DNA of 64,000 bases from Channallabes apus (GCA_030522415.1 CM060113.1:12100065-12164064); one strand, 5' to 3'; shown: positions 24,118 to 36,379, counted from the stretch's first letter. Notes: a model not told the origin generated them from the letters alone. Numbers and translations: made by a program.

Positions 24118-24915
24118 GATACACACTGGCTGGCCATAAAAGAAAAGTCTCTAACATTTCTTTTGACTGCCTTTATCTTTGATTACGGCATGCAATATGC
24201 TGCCCAATCCACGTGTAAAAATGATTCCTCATTCTACCAGCATCTGGAAGTCCTGAAATATGCCTGTGCCATCACAAAGGAAAAAAATCCACTGATGTGA
24301 TACCCTGGTCATCCAGTACATTCAGGTCATGAGCATTTTTGCCAAATTATGTTGTTACACCTAGACCTGAGCAACTGAGGCAACCCCAGGTCATAACACT
24401 GTCTCCAGAGTTTGGTTCATTGGCTACTATGCATGATGAGTGTATTGCTTCATGCCCTTTTGTTCTTATCCTGATGCACCCATTGCTCTGGAATATAGTC
24501 AATCTGGATTCGCTTATGCTTTCTAGCAAATTTAAGCTCTTCTTTCTCCTGATTGTCCTTACAAGTGGTTTTCTTATGATCACACAACTATTTAGTTCCA
24601 ACCCTCTGATTTCTTGTTACACAGTTTGTGTGTGTGTGTGTGTGTGCAAATGCTTTTAATTTCATTATTATACACAGCTATGATTTCTACTTTCAATTTT
24701 TTTTACGATGTGACATCACCAAGCGTTTATTCCAACCACATTTCTTCTGCAAAGTTGATGGTTCAGCAGTATCCTTCCGAGATTTAATAATGCATTGGAC
24801 AGTTCTTAACCCGATTCCAGTAATTGTAATGTTTCTTGGCTTGATGCAGGCCAATAATTTGATCCTTCTGAAATGTTTTTTCTTTCTTTTCTTTTTTTTT
24901 GGCAAGAGAGTGTTT
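24118..24915 (-). mobile_element. Tc1-like relic, family A copy 2
   Basis: Ends ACACTGGCTGGCCATAAAAG and TTTTGGCAAGAGAGTGTTT are compatible with inverted repeats. The interior complement carries the same transposase landmarks as copies at 18.6 kb and 47 kb (CTGGAATATAGTCAATCTGG). A GT repeat interrupts it at 24629-24648. Confidence 0.65.
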
Positions 24916-25060
24916 GAGGGTAACTGGCAGTATTACCATACTGTGTATCTAAAGCAACAAAATTCATCATATGAGCATTTTTGTTTGAAATTTATTTTAC
25001 AATAAAGCACAGCTGATGAATTGCAGCCGCCTAACACATGTATGACTGCACAATAATTCA

Positions 25061-25295
25061 GGGGCAGTGGTGGCTCAGTAGGTTAAGACTGTGGGTTACT
25101 GGGTTACTGATTGGAAGGTCGGGGTTCGAGCCCCAGCATCGCCAAATTGGAACTGTTGAGCCCTTGAGCAAGGCCCTTAACCGTACCTGCCCTAGGGCTG
25201 CTGTAAGCTGGCTGACCCCAGTTTCCTAATTGTTATATGCAAAGACGTAATTTCACTGTGCTGGAAAGTACATGTGACAAATAATTTAATATTCT
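25061..25295 (+). mobile_element. tRNA-derived SINE (family B)
   Basis: It starts GGGGCAGTGGTGGCTCAGTA (A box) with GGTTCGAGCCC (B box) and shows the family landmarks CCCTTGAGCAAGGCCCTTAA and TTTCACTGTGCTGGAAAGTA. A second copy is at 43396-43615. Confidence 0.8.
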
Positions 25296-25595
25296 TCTAT
25301 TCAATTCCTACTATCCATTATGACCCAAATGAGGACAGCTGTTGTGTCTGGTTCTTCTCAAGGTTTCTTCCTATTGCCAGCTTAGGGAGTTTCTCATCAG
25401 TGACATTTAATCATTTTGATTCATACACATTTCCATATTTTCTTTTGACTCTGTTAAGCTGCTTTGCGATAAATACCACTGTTAACAGCGCTATATAAAT
25501 AAATCAAAATGAATTGAAATATGGATGTGATAGCCAGATGTCCACAAACTTTTGTCCATGCGGAATATGGGTCACGGTCTCATGTATACTGTATA

Positions 25596-26130
25596 CACAG
25601 ACCAGCCATAACATTGAAACTACTGACAGGTGCAGTGAACAATATTGATAATCTTGGTACAGTGGTGCAGGTTAAGGGGTGACAGTCCTCGAAACTGATG
25701 TGGAAGCTTAAGGATCCAAATTATAATGGCTGGACAACTGGGCCAGAGTATCGCTAAAATGAGAGGTCTTGTAGGGTTTTCCCAGAATTGAGTGGTTAGT
25801 ACATACTATGTAAAAGTGGTCGACCGAATGACAACAGATGGACTGAAATAGAATCATTGGCCCCCCGAGACTCATTAATGAGCATGTGGATTGAAGGCGA
25901 GGACGTCAGGTCTGACCACACAGTATAGCTACAATAGCACAAATTTTTGACAAGGAAATGCTGGCTATGATAGAAAGGGGTCATGACATGGAGCAGTACT
26001 TGTACAAGGAAATCCTAAATAACATGCTCAGGAATAGCCAACCAGCATAACTTGTGGTTCTACAGAGAAAAGAACAAATAATCATCTGATGGAGAGAACA
26101 TAGGGAGAGAATGGTATAAACAGATAAAGA
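25596..26130 (+). mobile_element. Degenerate Tc1-like transposon, family C
   Basis: The left end ACCAGCCATAACATTGAAAC precedes a Tc1 transposase gene with many lesions; AATGGCTGGACAACTGGGCC and ATGCTGGCTATGATAGAAAG are landmarks. Fragments from the other half of this family occur at 27660-27899 and 59215-59640. Confidence 0.7.
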
Positions 26131-26781
26131 GGAAAGAACATGGGAAACAGGTCTCTACTCTTCCATTCAAGAATCTGATGATTGTGCTGTGTTGAAATGT
26201 GCTCTCTAGCTGTTTTTATTTGTATTGGTTCTGATGAGTCTTTTATGCGTTTTAACTTTATTAGATTGGGTTTCAGAAGACATGTCTTTTATTCCAATTT
26301 GTTTAAACAATCATAAAACGACAAATGGGAAATGCAGGTTTCTGTTTCTGTAAACTGTTTGTTTATGCTTTAATTAGTTTAATTAGTTTAATTAGTAATA
26401 AAGTAAGACAGTAAAATGGTCATGCTGCAACAACAAATTGAATTAGTGTCAGTTATCAAAACAAACTAATGGATGGCCGTACAAAAAGTTTCTGGACTTG
26501 ACCGGGAGAATGGAGTTAAATTGATTTCTCTTGGTCAGCTTTCCTGCAGATCATCGACTTCATGGTTGGAGTATAAGAATAAACATGAAGGCATCAGAAA
26601 CTCTGGGTTTCATACAATCTTGGCTTCAGCAAGATTGCACTGTGTGGGTGCAATTTTAGTGAAGCCCAGCAGGGGGCAGTGGCAAAATCCTGCTATACAA
26701 GAGGAAAAACTACTTGGCCCATTGTCAGAGCCTGTGGTGAGAGTCTTATACTAGTCAGCTCAGATATATATATACAGTATA
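26131..26781. other. Intergenic, nothing recognised
   Basis: A 93-codon plus frame (26473-26754) has no family resemblance; (TTTAATTAG)n-like repetition is at 26372-26396. Confidence 0.4.
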
Positions 26782-27230
26782 CAGTGGTGTCAAAAGTATT
26801 CACATTCATTACTTGAGTAGAAGTATAGATACTAGGGTTCAAAAATACTTCTTTAGAAGTTGAAGTATCAACCCAAGCTTTTTACTTAAGTAAAAGTTTA
26901 AAATTACTGGTTTCAAAACTACTTAAAGTATAAAAGTAAAAGTACCGTGAGGGGCGACAAAAGCATTAAGGTATCGCTTTCTGATGATGCGATGGGGGGG
27001 GGGGGCGTTCTTATCATGCGACCGCGGGGGGTTGCGCGTTCTGATCATAAAAATAGAGTAACGAGGCTATTTTTAAAATGTAAGGAGTAGAAAGTACAGA
27101 TATTTGCTTAAAAATGTAAGGAGTAGAAGTAAAAAGTCGGCTGAAAAATAATTACTCCAGTAAAGTATAGATACCCAAAATTTCTACTTAAGTAAGGTAA
27201 CGAAGTATTTGTACTTCATTACTTGACACC

Positions 27231-27234
<4 letters not shown>
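26782..27234. mobile_element. Non-autonomous hAT element, Tol2-like ends
   Basis: Ends CAGTGGTGTCAA and TTGACACCTCTG are inverted repeats, with many AAGTA/TACTT subterminal motifs as in Tol2-type hAT elements. The interior has a 13-G run and no transposase. Flanks are AT repeats, so the 8-bp duplication cannot be judged. Confidence 0.7.

Positions 27235-27307
<73 letters not shown>
27235..27307. repeat. (AT)n(AG)n microsatellite
   Basis: AT repeats pass directly into AG repeats at about 27275, just after the hAT element. Confidence 0.95.
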
Positions 27308-27310
<3 letters not shown>

Positions 27311-27659
27311 AGGACGGATATGTCCCCGAGTGTTGTCATTTGTTTACTACAAATACTGTATGGAATCCTTACCACAAGCATGGTGACCTTACTGCTGATC
27401 AGACTGCTGCCTATAGTTCCTCCATCTGCTGGAGACCAACAGAGAACATCTTCAGATATCTCATGTAAAGAGCTTATTGGAATAGTTTATGACGTCTAGG
27501 CAGAAGCATATGATAAATGTGATGAACCTGTGCTCCATCACCTATAAAAATATAATGACGCAGTGACCTCATGTTAACATCAAAGGCCTACACTTATAGA
27601 AATGGTGTAGTTTCTTCCATGACCTTATTAGGTGCAGTGATATCACATACCAACATGCT

Positions 27660-27899
27660 GCTTCATGTCTCTACACATACCCTTATCACCTATTACACTA
27701 CAACGCAAAACATTATTGTGTAGGTTCCCCTTGTGCCACAAGGGTGGCTATACACTCCACAAGACCTCTGGGGGTGTACTGTGGTATCTGGCACCAGGAT
27801 GATGGTAGAGGATGGTGTGATGGTTCTTTGGGTGCTGTGAGTTGCATGGTGGCGCCTCTGTTTGTCCGTCCACAATCCTGTCACCAATTTACTTGTGTG
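27660..27899 (-). mobile_element. Tc1-like fragment, family C
   Basis: TGTGTAGGTTCCCCTTGTGC, CTGTGGTATCTGGCACCAGG and ACAATCCTGTCACCA match the piece at 59215-59640. The fragment is cut by the hAT insertion that starts at 27900. Confidence 0.65.
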
Positions 27900-28371
27900 C
27901 AGAGGTGGAAAAAGTAATAAAATTTTGTACTCAAGTACAAGTACTGTTACTTCAGTGAAATTTTACTTAAGTACAAGTAAAGTTACCATTATAAAAATCT
28001 ACTCAAGTAAAAGTAAAAAGTAGCTCATTAAAAATTTTAGAGTAAAAGTAACCGAGTTACTTTTTTATTTAAATTTTTTTAACAGCGGGTGTGGGATGAG
28101 GCATTCTAGCATAGTTCAAAAAAGATGAGCAGATATAAATCTCAAACTAGTTGTTTTTAACTGAAGGAACACCTTTACATAATAAAGCTGTTTGTCTTTG
28201 TTGTGCTTGAAAATCAAAGTGGTCACTTAAATATGGTGTTACGTCCCAGTCTAGGGTCATACAGCAAAAGAATGGTTCAGTGTTCTATTTTAAACTGTAT
28301 GGAAATGGTGGCATATGGCAGAAAGAACTAGATCCAGTCATTAACTGATGAAATAATGAGGTTTGTATATA

Positions 28372-28410
<39 letters not shown>

Positions 28411-29115
28411 GCGCGCAACAGGAGGAGGAGAATCAGATTCAGGGTGGACCCAGGCCAAAATAATAAACAAAATGGTATTTATATTTAGTAGCTAGATTAC
28501 CTGCAAATAAAAAAACACACACAAACAAAAATACAGGCACCTTCCCGGACTCCCTAAACCAAAAACAGTGAAATTATCGACAAATATATACAAAGACCAA
28601 CCAAACCAAAGGGACAAAGCAATAATCAAAGTCAATGGGGGCAAAAAGTCAAAACCAGAATACACAACCAAATATCAAAACGCCAAAATCACAACCTCTT
28701 TCATCTTTCCCGCGTCTGTCTCCGGTTAATATACATGGTCGTGCTAGTTGATGACGTCACTCTCAAGGCGGAAGCGACCGTGTGGAAGGTCAGGAAGATG
28801 TCGATGTCAGAAAACCGGAGTGGAGTCTGGAGCGGCGCGCGACCAGGACATGATACACACACGCGGCGCAACGGAGCATTTATACAAAGCATAATATTTT
28901 TATTATTTTAACATTTTCATTAATTTATTTTTTACTCAGTAGCGAATATGATTTAAAATGTAGCGAATTACAATACTTCAAACAAAACGTACTTAAGTAA
29001 AAGTAAAATTACAGATTTTTAAAACTACTTTAAAAAGTAGAAATACACAAAAAAGCTACTCAATTACAGTAACGCGAGTAAATGTAATTCGTTACTTTCC
29101 ACCTCTGCTTGTGTG
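27892..29115. mobile_element. Non-autonomous hAT element with exact 8-bp target duplication
   Basis: The element at 27900-29107 has ends CAGAGGTGGAAA and TTTCCACCTCTG and is flanked by identical CTTGTGTG at 27892-27899 and 29108-29115. Subterminal regions are full of ACTT/AAGT motifs (Tol2-like). The 1.2-kb body has an AC microsatellite (28375-28408) and a CpG-containing segment (28690-28870) but no transposase I can recognise. Confidence 0.9.
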
Positions 29116-29286
29116 TATAGTTGACAATCAATGTTAATGTGCTAATGTTATGTGGCGTTAATGTTAAGGGTGATATGACTGTGTCTGGAGTTGAAGCTTC
29201 TTCTGCATGTTCTGTTAACCAATTGTTCTGTCACTATAACATTTGCAGTATTAGAGAGGAAATCGGACCAAGGTAGTCTCATCACA

Positions 29287-29687
29287 CTGAATGGCATATC
29301 ATTCATTCATTCATTCATTTTCTATACCGCTTAATCCTGTGTTCAGGGTCGCGGGGGACCTGGAGCCTATCCCAGGAGACTTCGGGCACTAGGCGGGGTA
29401 CACCCTGGACAGGGTGCCAATCCATCGCAGGGCACACACACATACACACACTCACACACCCAATCACACACTGCGGGCAATTTAGGAACTCCAACTAGCC
29501 TAACCTGCATATCTTTGGACTGTGGGAGGAAACCGGAGTACCCGGAGGAAACCCACCAAGCACGGGGAGAACATGCAAACTCCATGCACACAGAGACGGG
29601 AATCGAGCCTGAATCGAACCCAGACCCTGGAGGTGCAAGGCGACAGTGCTAACCACTACACCACCGCGCCGCCTTCTGAATGGCATA
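29287..29687 (-). mobile_element. Full-length V-SINE with 12-bp target duplication
   Basis: Duplications CTGAATGGCATA are at 29287-29298 and 29676-29687. On the minus strand the element has the tRNA-like head (GGTGTAGTGGTTAGCACTGT, GGGTTCGATTC), the conserved centre (GCATGGAGTTTGCATGTTCT, TCCAAAGA.ATGCAGGTTAGG), and an ATTC-repeat tail. Confidence 0.9.
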
Positions 29688-30066
29688 ATGTTATGTTATT
29701 ATCATAGTAATTGTATGTATAAGGTGAACTATTTTCTGTATTTTAGAGACTAGATAATTTAGTAGAACATGCTGCCACCAAATTTGACTCAAGTTAGAGC
29801 ACTGGATCTTCTTTACTCAGTCATTCAACTAAAAAATGTATTTGAGCCAACAAATTGCCTTGCCCCACCCTGCAGGCAGTTTTTCAGTTCATGTGTTTGC
29901 TCAAGCTAATGTATTATTTAGTCTCAAAAGCACTCTGTTAGAGACTGGGTTTACACTTACATGAGGGAGAGAGAAATGGAGGAAGGGAATGATTATGTCT
30001 TAACCTCATTTGAAGCTTAATTGTAGCAGGGTTTTACTGAACAGAACGTCCATTATAAGGTGTGCG

Positions 30067-30110
<44 letters not shown>

Positions 30111-30545
30111 CACACACACACATGCACACAGTCGTCACAGGTTGTAGTGCTTTTAGGCACATTTACATCTGCATGTAATTGACAAAACAGAAAAAGTGTC
30201 TGATGAGAGCTATTATTCTACGTCTAGCATTAACTGTATGTCTGCTGATAGAGACAATGTGTTGGTTTGTACAGTATGTTTGTGTCTGTGTCTGATGAGA
30301 GCTATTATTCTATATCTAGTTTGTACTGTATGTCAGTTGATAGTGATGTGTTGTGTTTTGTGTGTGTGTGTGTGTCTGTGTGTGTGTGTGTGTGTATGTG
30401 TGTGTGTGTGTCTGTGTCTTTGTCTGTGCATGCTTATCTGGTTGCATCTTTCATATGGTGTTAATCATGGTGTAGTGCTGTAATGTCTGTGTTCAGCTTC
30501 ACCCAAACATACAGTTACAGCAGGGGAGTCATTTGTGTGTGATGT

Positions 30546-30614
<69 letters not shown>

Positions 30615-30686
30615 TTGCATAAAAGTATCTGGGTCACAGTCATACTACTACAGTATTATTTCTGAGGCTGATTTTCCAGGATGATG

Positions 30687-30740
<54 letters not shown>

Positions 30741-31092
30741 GACTCTCTGCCTCCCTCCCAAGCTAAAAGTGACTAATCAAGTGAATGCTGATGCATCACA
30801 GTCCCTGTCCAGTGGAGGTCAAGAAGGTCACATTAAAAACTGGCATCACATCAATATGTACAGGACACAGGAAGGGCCAATTTGCAGAACATATGATATC
30901 TTCCTCCCACTAACCATTGGCCGTCGGATAGACGTGCAGATCATGTCTATATTGGGTCTATATATAAATTTATATTTTAAAAAATCATGGTAGCCTAGCC
31001 TATCCACCTTATTCCTATCTTACAAAAGAACCGACAGCTGCAAAAAAAGTCAAAGACAGACAGCTCTCTATCAAGCTAGGCAAAGAGTAGCA
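29688..31092. other. Intergenic with microsatellites
   Basis: Only the microsatellite cluster and the ACGTC-related piece near 30921 are recognised. Confidence 0.45.
30065..30740. repeat. Dinucleotide microsatellite cluster
   Basis: (CA)n at 30070-30110, (GT)n at 30359-30412, (GT)n(GA)n at 30531-30610 and (CT)n at 30690-30740. A duplicated phrase around GTCTGATGAGAGCTATTATT occurs at 30197 and 30290. Confidence 0.95.
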
Positions 31093-32556
31093 TATAGAAG
31101 CATGGGCGTAAATCCCGGGGGGACGGAGGGGACATCCCCCCCCCCCAATTTGAGGGTTGCCCCCCCCCAAAAAAAAAATATATGAAAAAAATCGCACTCT
31201 CTATTGTGAAAAATATATATATGTATACCTAAGATAATTGTGTAAGTAGAAAACCCCCCGCAAAAACTGCATTTAGAAACAGTTGAGTTCCCCCTCCGCT
31301 TCCTCACAGTGATTTGTCCCACTGCCTCCTGCTTTCCCAGTTCAGGTCAGGTGTGGGGCTGCGGCTCAATTAATGTTGAACTCCAGTAAGTTGGGTATTT
31401 TATTCACTTTAAATAAAGCGATTCTCTTTAATGTAGTTGATGCAGACTCATTCACTCATGATAACTGTGCCTAGCCCGAATTGTATTGTTTTGTATAATC
31501 AATATCCATTCTGTTCTAAGTGTCTTAATTAATTTTAAATACAATTTTAAACCTTTTTTTTAAATTCCTTGTTTTTATTGTTGTGATTCTTTTTTTTTTA
31601 TATATATAGTTTTACTTTCGTTATGTAAAGCAATTTGAATGACCATTGTGTATGAAATGTGCTACAGTATAAATAAACTTGCCTTGCAGTGTCATAGATA
31701 AATGGACATAAGATCATTTTTCAGTTACCTAAACACCAAGTAAGTACAAGTTCACGTATTAAGGTAATTTGGCTTTAAGAATGGGTGCTTATGAAAATAC
31801 TAATGTCACAATATCAATCACAGGCAAAGGAGACAGAAATGAATTGAGGGACAGGTAGACCAGGGTCAATCAGATGTACAGGGTCACGTAAGTGTAGTAC
31901 GTTTATTGAAGGGATAATGACAGATTTTTTTTTTTGGGCGGGGGGGGGGGGGGTGTGAACAATTTATTTAATGTTTTCGTAGTTGTGGATGTTCAGTAGA
32001 TGAACATCACAGACTCACCAATTTACAGTTGATCTTTCAATTTAACAAGTGTAATGTAAACAAGTTAGTTATTATGAGTATGGAAAACATCTTTTCCTGC
32101 ATTTTGTTTCTGCTTCAGGAGTCAGTCTGTTCTGAGACAGTGAGAGTAGAGGAAGGGGCAGATTCAGGACCAGGAGGGAGCCGGAGACAGCAGAACAAAG
32201 AGATGATATTGCCAGCACCAGCACAGGGAGCACAGTTTTTAGTTTAGTTCTCATACTTAAATTTTATTGTATGTTGATGGCTTGACTGTAAACAACATAA
32301 CAAACAATGCAATAAATAGTTTTGAAGAAAAATCTGCTTTGTCCTTGAACCTTCGAAAAACTTTGAATAACCATAATAGCGCAGTCTCCATGCTACAATA
32401 ATAATGATAGAAGCAAAGTTTATCACTGTGGGGACATATCTTTATAAGTACAATTTGACTGTATTATTTGTGTCCCCTTCAAAAATTGCTCATGACAAAT
32501 TTAATATTTATTGTCCCCCCCTACTGTTAAATGAAATTTACGCCCCTGTATAGAAG
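31093..32556. mobile_element. hAT-like element with exact 8-bp target duplication
   Basis: Ends CATGGGCGTAAAT (31101) and ATTTACGCCCCTG (ends 32548) are inverted repeats, flanked by identical TATAGAAG at 31093-31100 and 32549-32556. Internal landmarks are C-rich runs at both ends, a G-run at 31937-31952 and a short ORF at 32119-32247 after a CTTCAG acceptor-like site (ESVCSETVRVEEGADSGPGG). I see no complete transposase; it looks internally deleted. Confidence 0.85.
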
Positions 32557-32713
32557 ACAATATAAGTTCTTTGATCAAGGAAGATTTCAACCAGTCAAAA
32601 ACCAGTCAGCATCACTCTGATTGGCTGAAACGAGCACATCATCATAAACGCTACTCTGATTGGCCGAGGCAACACGAGGCATTTGGCGGCTTGGCGCGAG
32701 TCAGGCCATATAT

Positions 32714-33032
32714 GGAGGACATGTTTTCTGTGCCAGGTAATTTTCCTGTTTAGTTTGACTCAGCAGCTAGTTTGAACTGGAAATGCATTACACCTTTGTA
32801 TGCGTCTCAAGTTATCACCTGCTGCTGAGACAATCAAATGGAGTTTTTGGAAAATGATCTAGTCCTATTTCAGAAGGTGGCATACTGTTCAAGATCATTT
32901 CCAAAAACTAAATTTGATTGTCTCTGCAGCAGGTGATAAGCATACAAAGGTGTAATGCATTTCCAGTTCAAACAGCTGAGCCAAACAAAGCTAGAGGAAA
33001 ATGAATACATGATACAGAAAACATGTCATCCA
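32714..33032. repeat. Long imperfect hairpin (foldback)
   Basis: Arms of about 145 bp (32714-32860 and 32892-33032) are inverted copies with a loop of about 31 bp. A 34-bp core is perfect (32770-32803 against 32940-32973). Smaller perfect blocks flank it (TATCACCTGCTGC; GAGACAATCAAAT with one mismatch). It is immediately downstream of the hAT element at 31101-32548. Confidence 0.85.
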
Positions 33033-33059
33033 CCCTCTTGAAACATAGGTCTACATAGA

Positions 33060-33310
33060 AGTTGTATAAAAATGTTGTTTTATGTTGAAAAGATGTCCAC
33101 AAACGACCACGTTTGGACCACTTTTGGACTATAAATAACCCTTACATGGAGGTCCCACCGACATCAACATTAGATGTGCGGTAGACGTCGAAAAAAGACG
33201 TCACCTGGCGTTACAAAACAACCCGATCAATGGACGGAAATTGGACATCCAAAAATGACATGGAAAAGACGTCACTACGACGTCACATTGCACAGTTGGC
33301 TTGTTGTAAA
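33060..33310. repeat. ACGTC-rich element of unknown family
   Basis: At least four GACGTC palindromes occur in about 120 bp, with repeated GTTTGGACCACTTTTGGAC-like text. A related phrase (CGTCGGATAGACGTGCAGAT) is at 30921-30945. The hAT insertion and the hairpin lie between them, so they may be parts of one older element. Confidence 0.4.
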
Positions 33311-33596
33311 ATGTATTGCTGCGTACTTCATTCATCTTAAATAACTGCATTATTCTGGTCTGTATCGTGGTGAACCCAGACTCTGTTCCAGGAACACTGG
33401 ACGTTAAGCGGGAATCCACACAGGGAGACACGCTAATCCTTACCAGGGACAAATTAGAGTCACTGACTCATCTTCTGGCATGTAGGTATATCAGAGAACA
33501 TGAAAGAATCCCACATGCACACAGAACAATGTCTCACATTCCATGCATGAAAAAACGATACCCACAAACATATACTTAAAATGCAGCTCGAGCTAA

Positions 33597-33892
33597 TTTG
33601 TGGCACGGTGGTGTAGCGGTTAGCACTGAGGCCTTGCACCTCTTGGATCCGGGTTCGATTCTCGCCTTGGGTCTGTGTATGTGGTCTCCACCTGCTTGGT
33701 GGGAGAACATACAGAACATGCCTCCAGGTACTCTGGTTTCCTCCCATAGTCCTAGAGATGGATTGGCACCCTGTCCAGGGTGAACCCCGCCTGGTGCCCT
33801 AGGTCTCCTGGGATAGGCTCCAGGCCCCCCACTACCCTGTATACAGAATAAAGCTATATAGACAATGAGTGAGTGAGTGAGTGAGCTATTGT
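33597..33892 (+). mobile_element. V-SINE copy with GAGT tail
   Basis: Head GGCACGGTGGTGTAGCGGTT, end CACCCTGTCCAGGGTGAACC and tail (GAGT)n are clear. The centre is shortened. Confidence 0.8.
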
Positions 33893-33895
33893 AAT

Positions 33896-34100
33896 TGGGG
33901 CTTAGTGGTTAGCACTGTGTGGCCATGCACCATCCAGGTTCCAGGGTTGATTTCTGCCTGTCTGTGTGCATGGAGTTTGTATGTTCTCTCTGTGCTTGGT
34001 GGGTTTCCTCTGGGTGCAGTCCAAAGACATGCAGTTTAGCTTGTCCCAGATTGCTCGTAGTGTCGTGAATATTGCCCGGTCATAGAAATTGAAATAAATA
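33896..34100 (+). mobile_element. Second V-SINE copy, older
   Basis: GGGCTTAGTGGTTAGCACTG, TGTGCATGGAGTTTGTATGT, GCAGTCCAAAGACATGCAG and the tail AAATAAATACAATGG are in order. It follows the previous SINE head to tail. Confidence 0.7.
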
Positions 34101-34379
34101 CAATGGTCAGCATTGGCCTGCCTCCACGGTCCACAGTTGCACTACAGAGGTTCTTAGATGGATGTTTGAGGTAATTGAGGCAGTTTGGCTTTGACTTGCA
34201 TTAAGGCTGGCAGAGACCATGCTGTGTACACGTGCACATGTGGTTCATTCATGCTCTGCTTGCACTGTTAGCTGTTTTCCATTCAGCACTTAGTGGTCCT
34301 GGACGCGCCTGGTTTATGCAGGAAAGATTCCCGGTCTGGATGACGTCCTTGACGGTGGGCGGGGAAAACCGTTCTCTTG

Positions 34380-34599
34380 CCCGGTGAGTGAGAGAAGCAG
34401 CCTGTGTATGATCTTTCTCTCTCTCTTGCGCGCGCGCGTGTGTGTGTGTTCGGATATTACGTCCTGCAGTGAACGGCATCTTTTCAGCACCTTGAGCCTG
34501 CGCGCGCATCTCGCGCGTGCTCATCTCGTTAGCGCGAGACGCACCGGCCTAAGTGGACAGCGCGCGACAAATAAGGTTTGCAGATTAGTGAGTGATAAG
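34380..34599 (+). promoter_or_regulatory. CpG-rich promoter and predicted non-coding exon 1 of jakmip1
   Basis: From about 34290 to 34570 the sequence is unusually dense in CpG (runs of CGCG, GCGCGAGACGC) compared with the AT-rich surroundings, as in a vertebrate CpG island. A good donor, GATAAG|GTGAGT, ends the candidate exon at 34599. The transcription start was not located. jakmip1 has a non-coding first exon in other vertebrates; linking this exon to 41500 is an inference. Confidence 0.5.
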
Positions 34600-35524
34600 G
34601 TGAGTATTGTATACAGTTGGCGTTTTGGGACGTAATTATTTAGCATGTGCACCATGGCCAAGTTCCGTTAGCTCTTGCTGTGTGCTTTATAATTAGCATT
34701 ATTATTATTAATATTATTATGATTAGCATCATAAGGCAGACGTCATCATGTTCTCGCGCTCATTACAACGTTTCTTGCATTTCCTCTGTAACACAACCGG
34801 GCGTGCCTCACACACTGCTCTATCGATTCTGCTGGTCCAAGCGCGCGCCTGTGCATTGCACTGTTGCCAGATTGCGTGGTTTCCCTCCATACTGAGCTAT
34901 ATTTTACTGTTCTCTCTTTTTTTTTTTTTAAATAAAAGACAATTTACTAATTGATTATCTCTCTCATTTATAATCAATTTGCAATCAGGAATCTGACCCA
35001 ATCTGGCATCCCTATATGCATATGCATCCCTATATGCAGAATTGTATTGGACAAGGCCTCTGCATCTTTCTGTGTGGAGCATCAGCTGATGTCCTGAGCT
35101 TTTCCAGTAAAGGCTGCTTGTACAGTAGGTGTCTGCATTGCAAGCTTCACTCTTACCCAGCTGCAGGCACACAGGTTATTCTATGGATCTCCATCTTTTG
35201 AACAGTCTTTCATTGGATAAGTTAGGATTGCGTGCATTTCAGGACAAATGGTCCTGAGTCTCGAGTGGTTTGCGAGCCTCGGATGTAAGTGTAGATTTGG
35301 GGTGTGGTTCTGATTCTCTGTGCGAGTGCTTCGATTTTTATTACTGCACCTTATCCAGCTCTTCAATTCATGGCTAAATAATAGGTTGATGATGATGATG
35401 ATGATGATGTCGGAATTGATAAAGCTGTCAAATCTGGTATTAAGAACATCCCGGAAGAAGAATAGTAGTAAGACACTGACGTATCTAATCAATTGTATTT
35501 TTAAATCCTGTTTTGACTGCAGTG

Positions 35525-35815
35525 GACAACATTACAGCCTCACAGCTCCAGGGTCAATGGTTCGATCCTGAGCTCGAGCTCAAGTTACTGTCTATGTGGA
35601 GCTGTTCGTGTTTACCAGTGTCTTCGCATAATTTTCTTGATTCTTCCTACCTTCCCGTAACTTCCACGTAGGCGGATTGTTTACCTTAAGATGAACATAA
35701 GTGGAAATAAGTGTGCCATGGTGCCCTGTGGTGGACTGTCACACCATTCCAGTCTGTGTATTCCAGTCTCACAGCCAGTGTTCCTGGGATAGACTCTGGA
35801 TCCAATGACTCTGAC
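35525..35815 (+). mobile_element. Old V-SINE-type copy
   Basis: A tRNA-like head (CAGCCTCACAGCTCCAGGGT, GGTTCGATCC) is followed by a degraded centre and by GTTCCTGGGATAGACTCTGG. It is in jakmip1 intron 1. Confidence 0.5.
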
Positions 35816-36379
35816 AAGAAAAAAGCTTTTATGCTTGTAAACTCCAAAACATATCTAGTCAGATAACACTGACTGCAGAATGCAAATTATCAATCAAAAT
35901 TTTATTTGCCAGTATCTCTGAATTTGTTGAGTATCTCTGGAAATCAATGCTACTCATATTAGATAAGTAATAATATAATAATTACACTAATTATGTAAAA
36001 ACAAGCTAATTATGTATTTTTACAATCTTATTCTTACCTTTATTTAGACACATTTGCATTGCAGGGTTAATGCTGGCTTGTTCATCCAGTTTGTCTTGGT
36101 TTGCCATTGTGGATCATAAGGTCATATTAGTGTTGATCATCTTGGACCAGTTCTTCCAGTAGTCATACTGGAGAAGCATACGTACACTCATTATGAACAT
36201 GATGTCATTGCAATATTGGGCTTTTATTAATAAATTTTTTTATTAATGCATTTTCTTATATCAACATAGGGTTAAAGTTATACATAAACCCACTTGGGTT
36301 GTTGATTCAATGATCAGTTCTGAAGTATCTGTTAATTTATCAAGCCCAATTGTCTCTTTCTGTTAATGATCATGATTGG

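Noticed and set aside
25061..25140. tRNA genes at SINE heads (also 21888, 43262, 48781, 56908, 63277)
   Set aside because: A and B boxes are present but no cloverleaf can be folded and the sequence continues into SINE bodies with dispersed copies.
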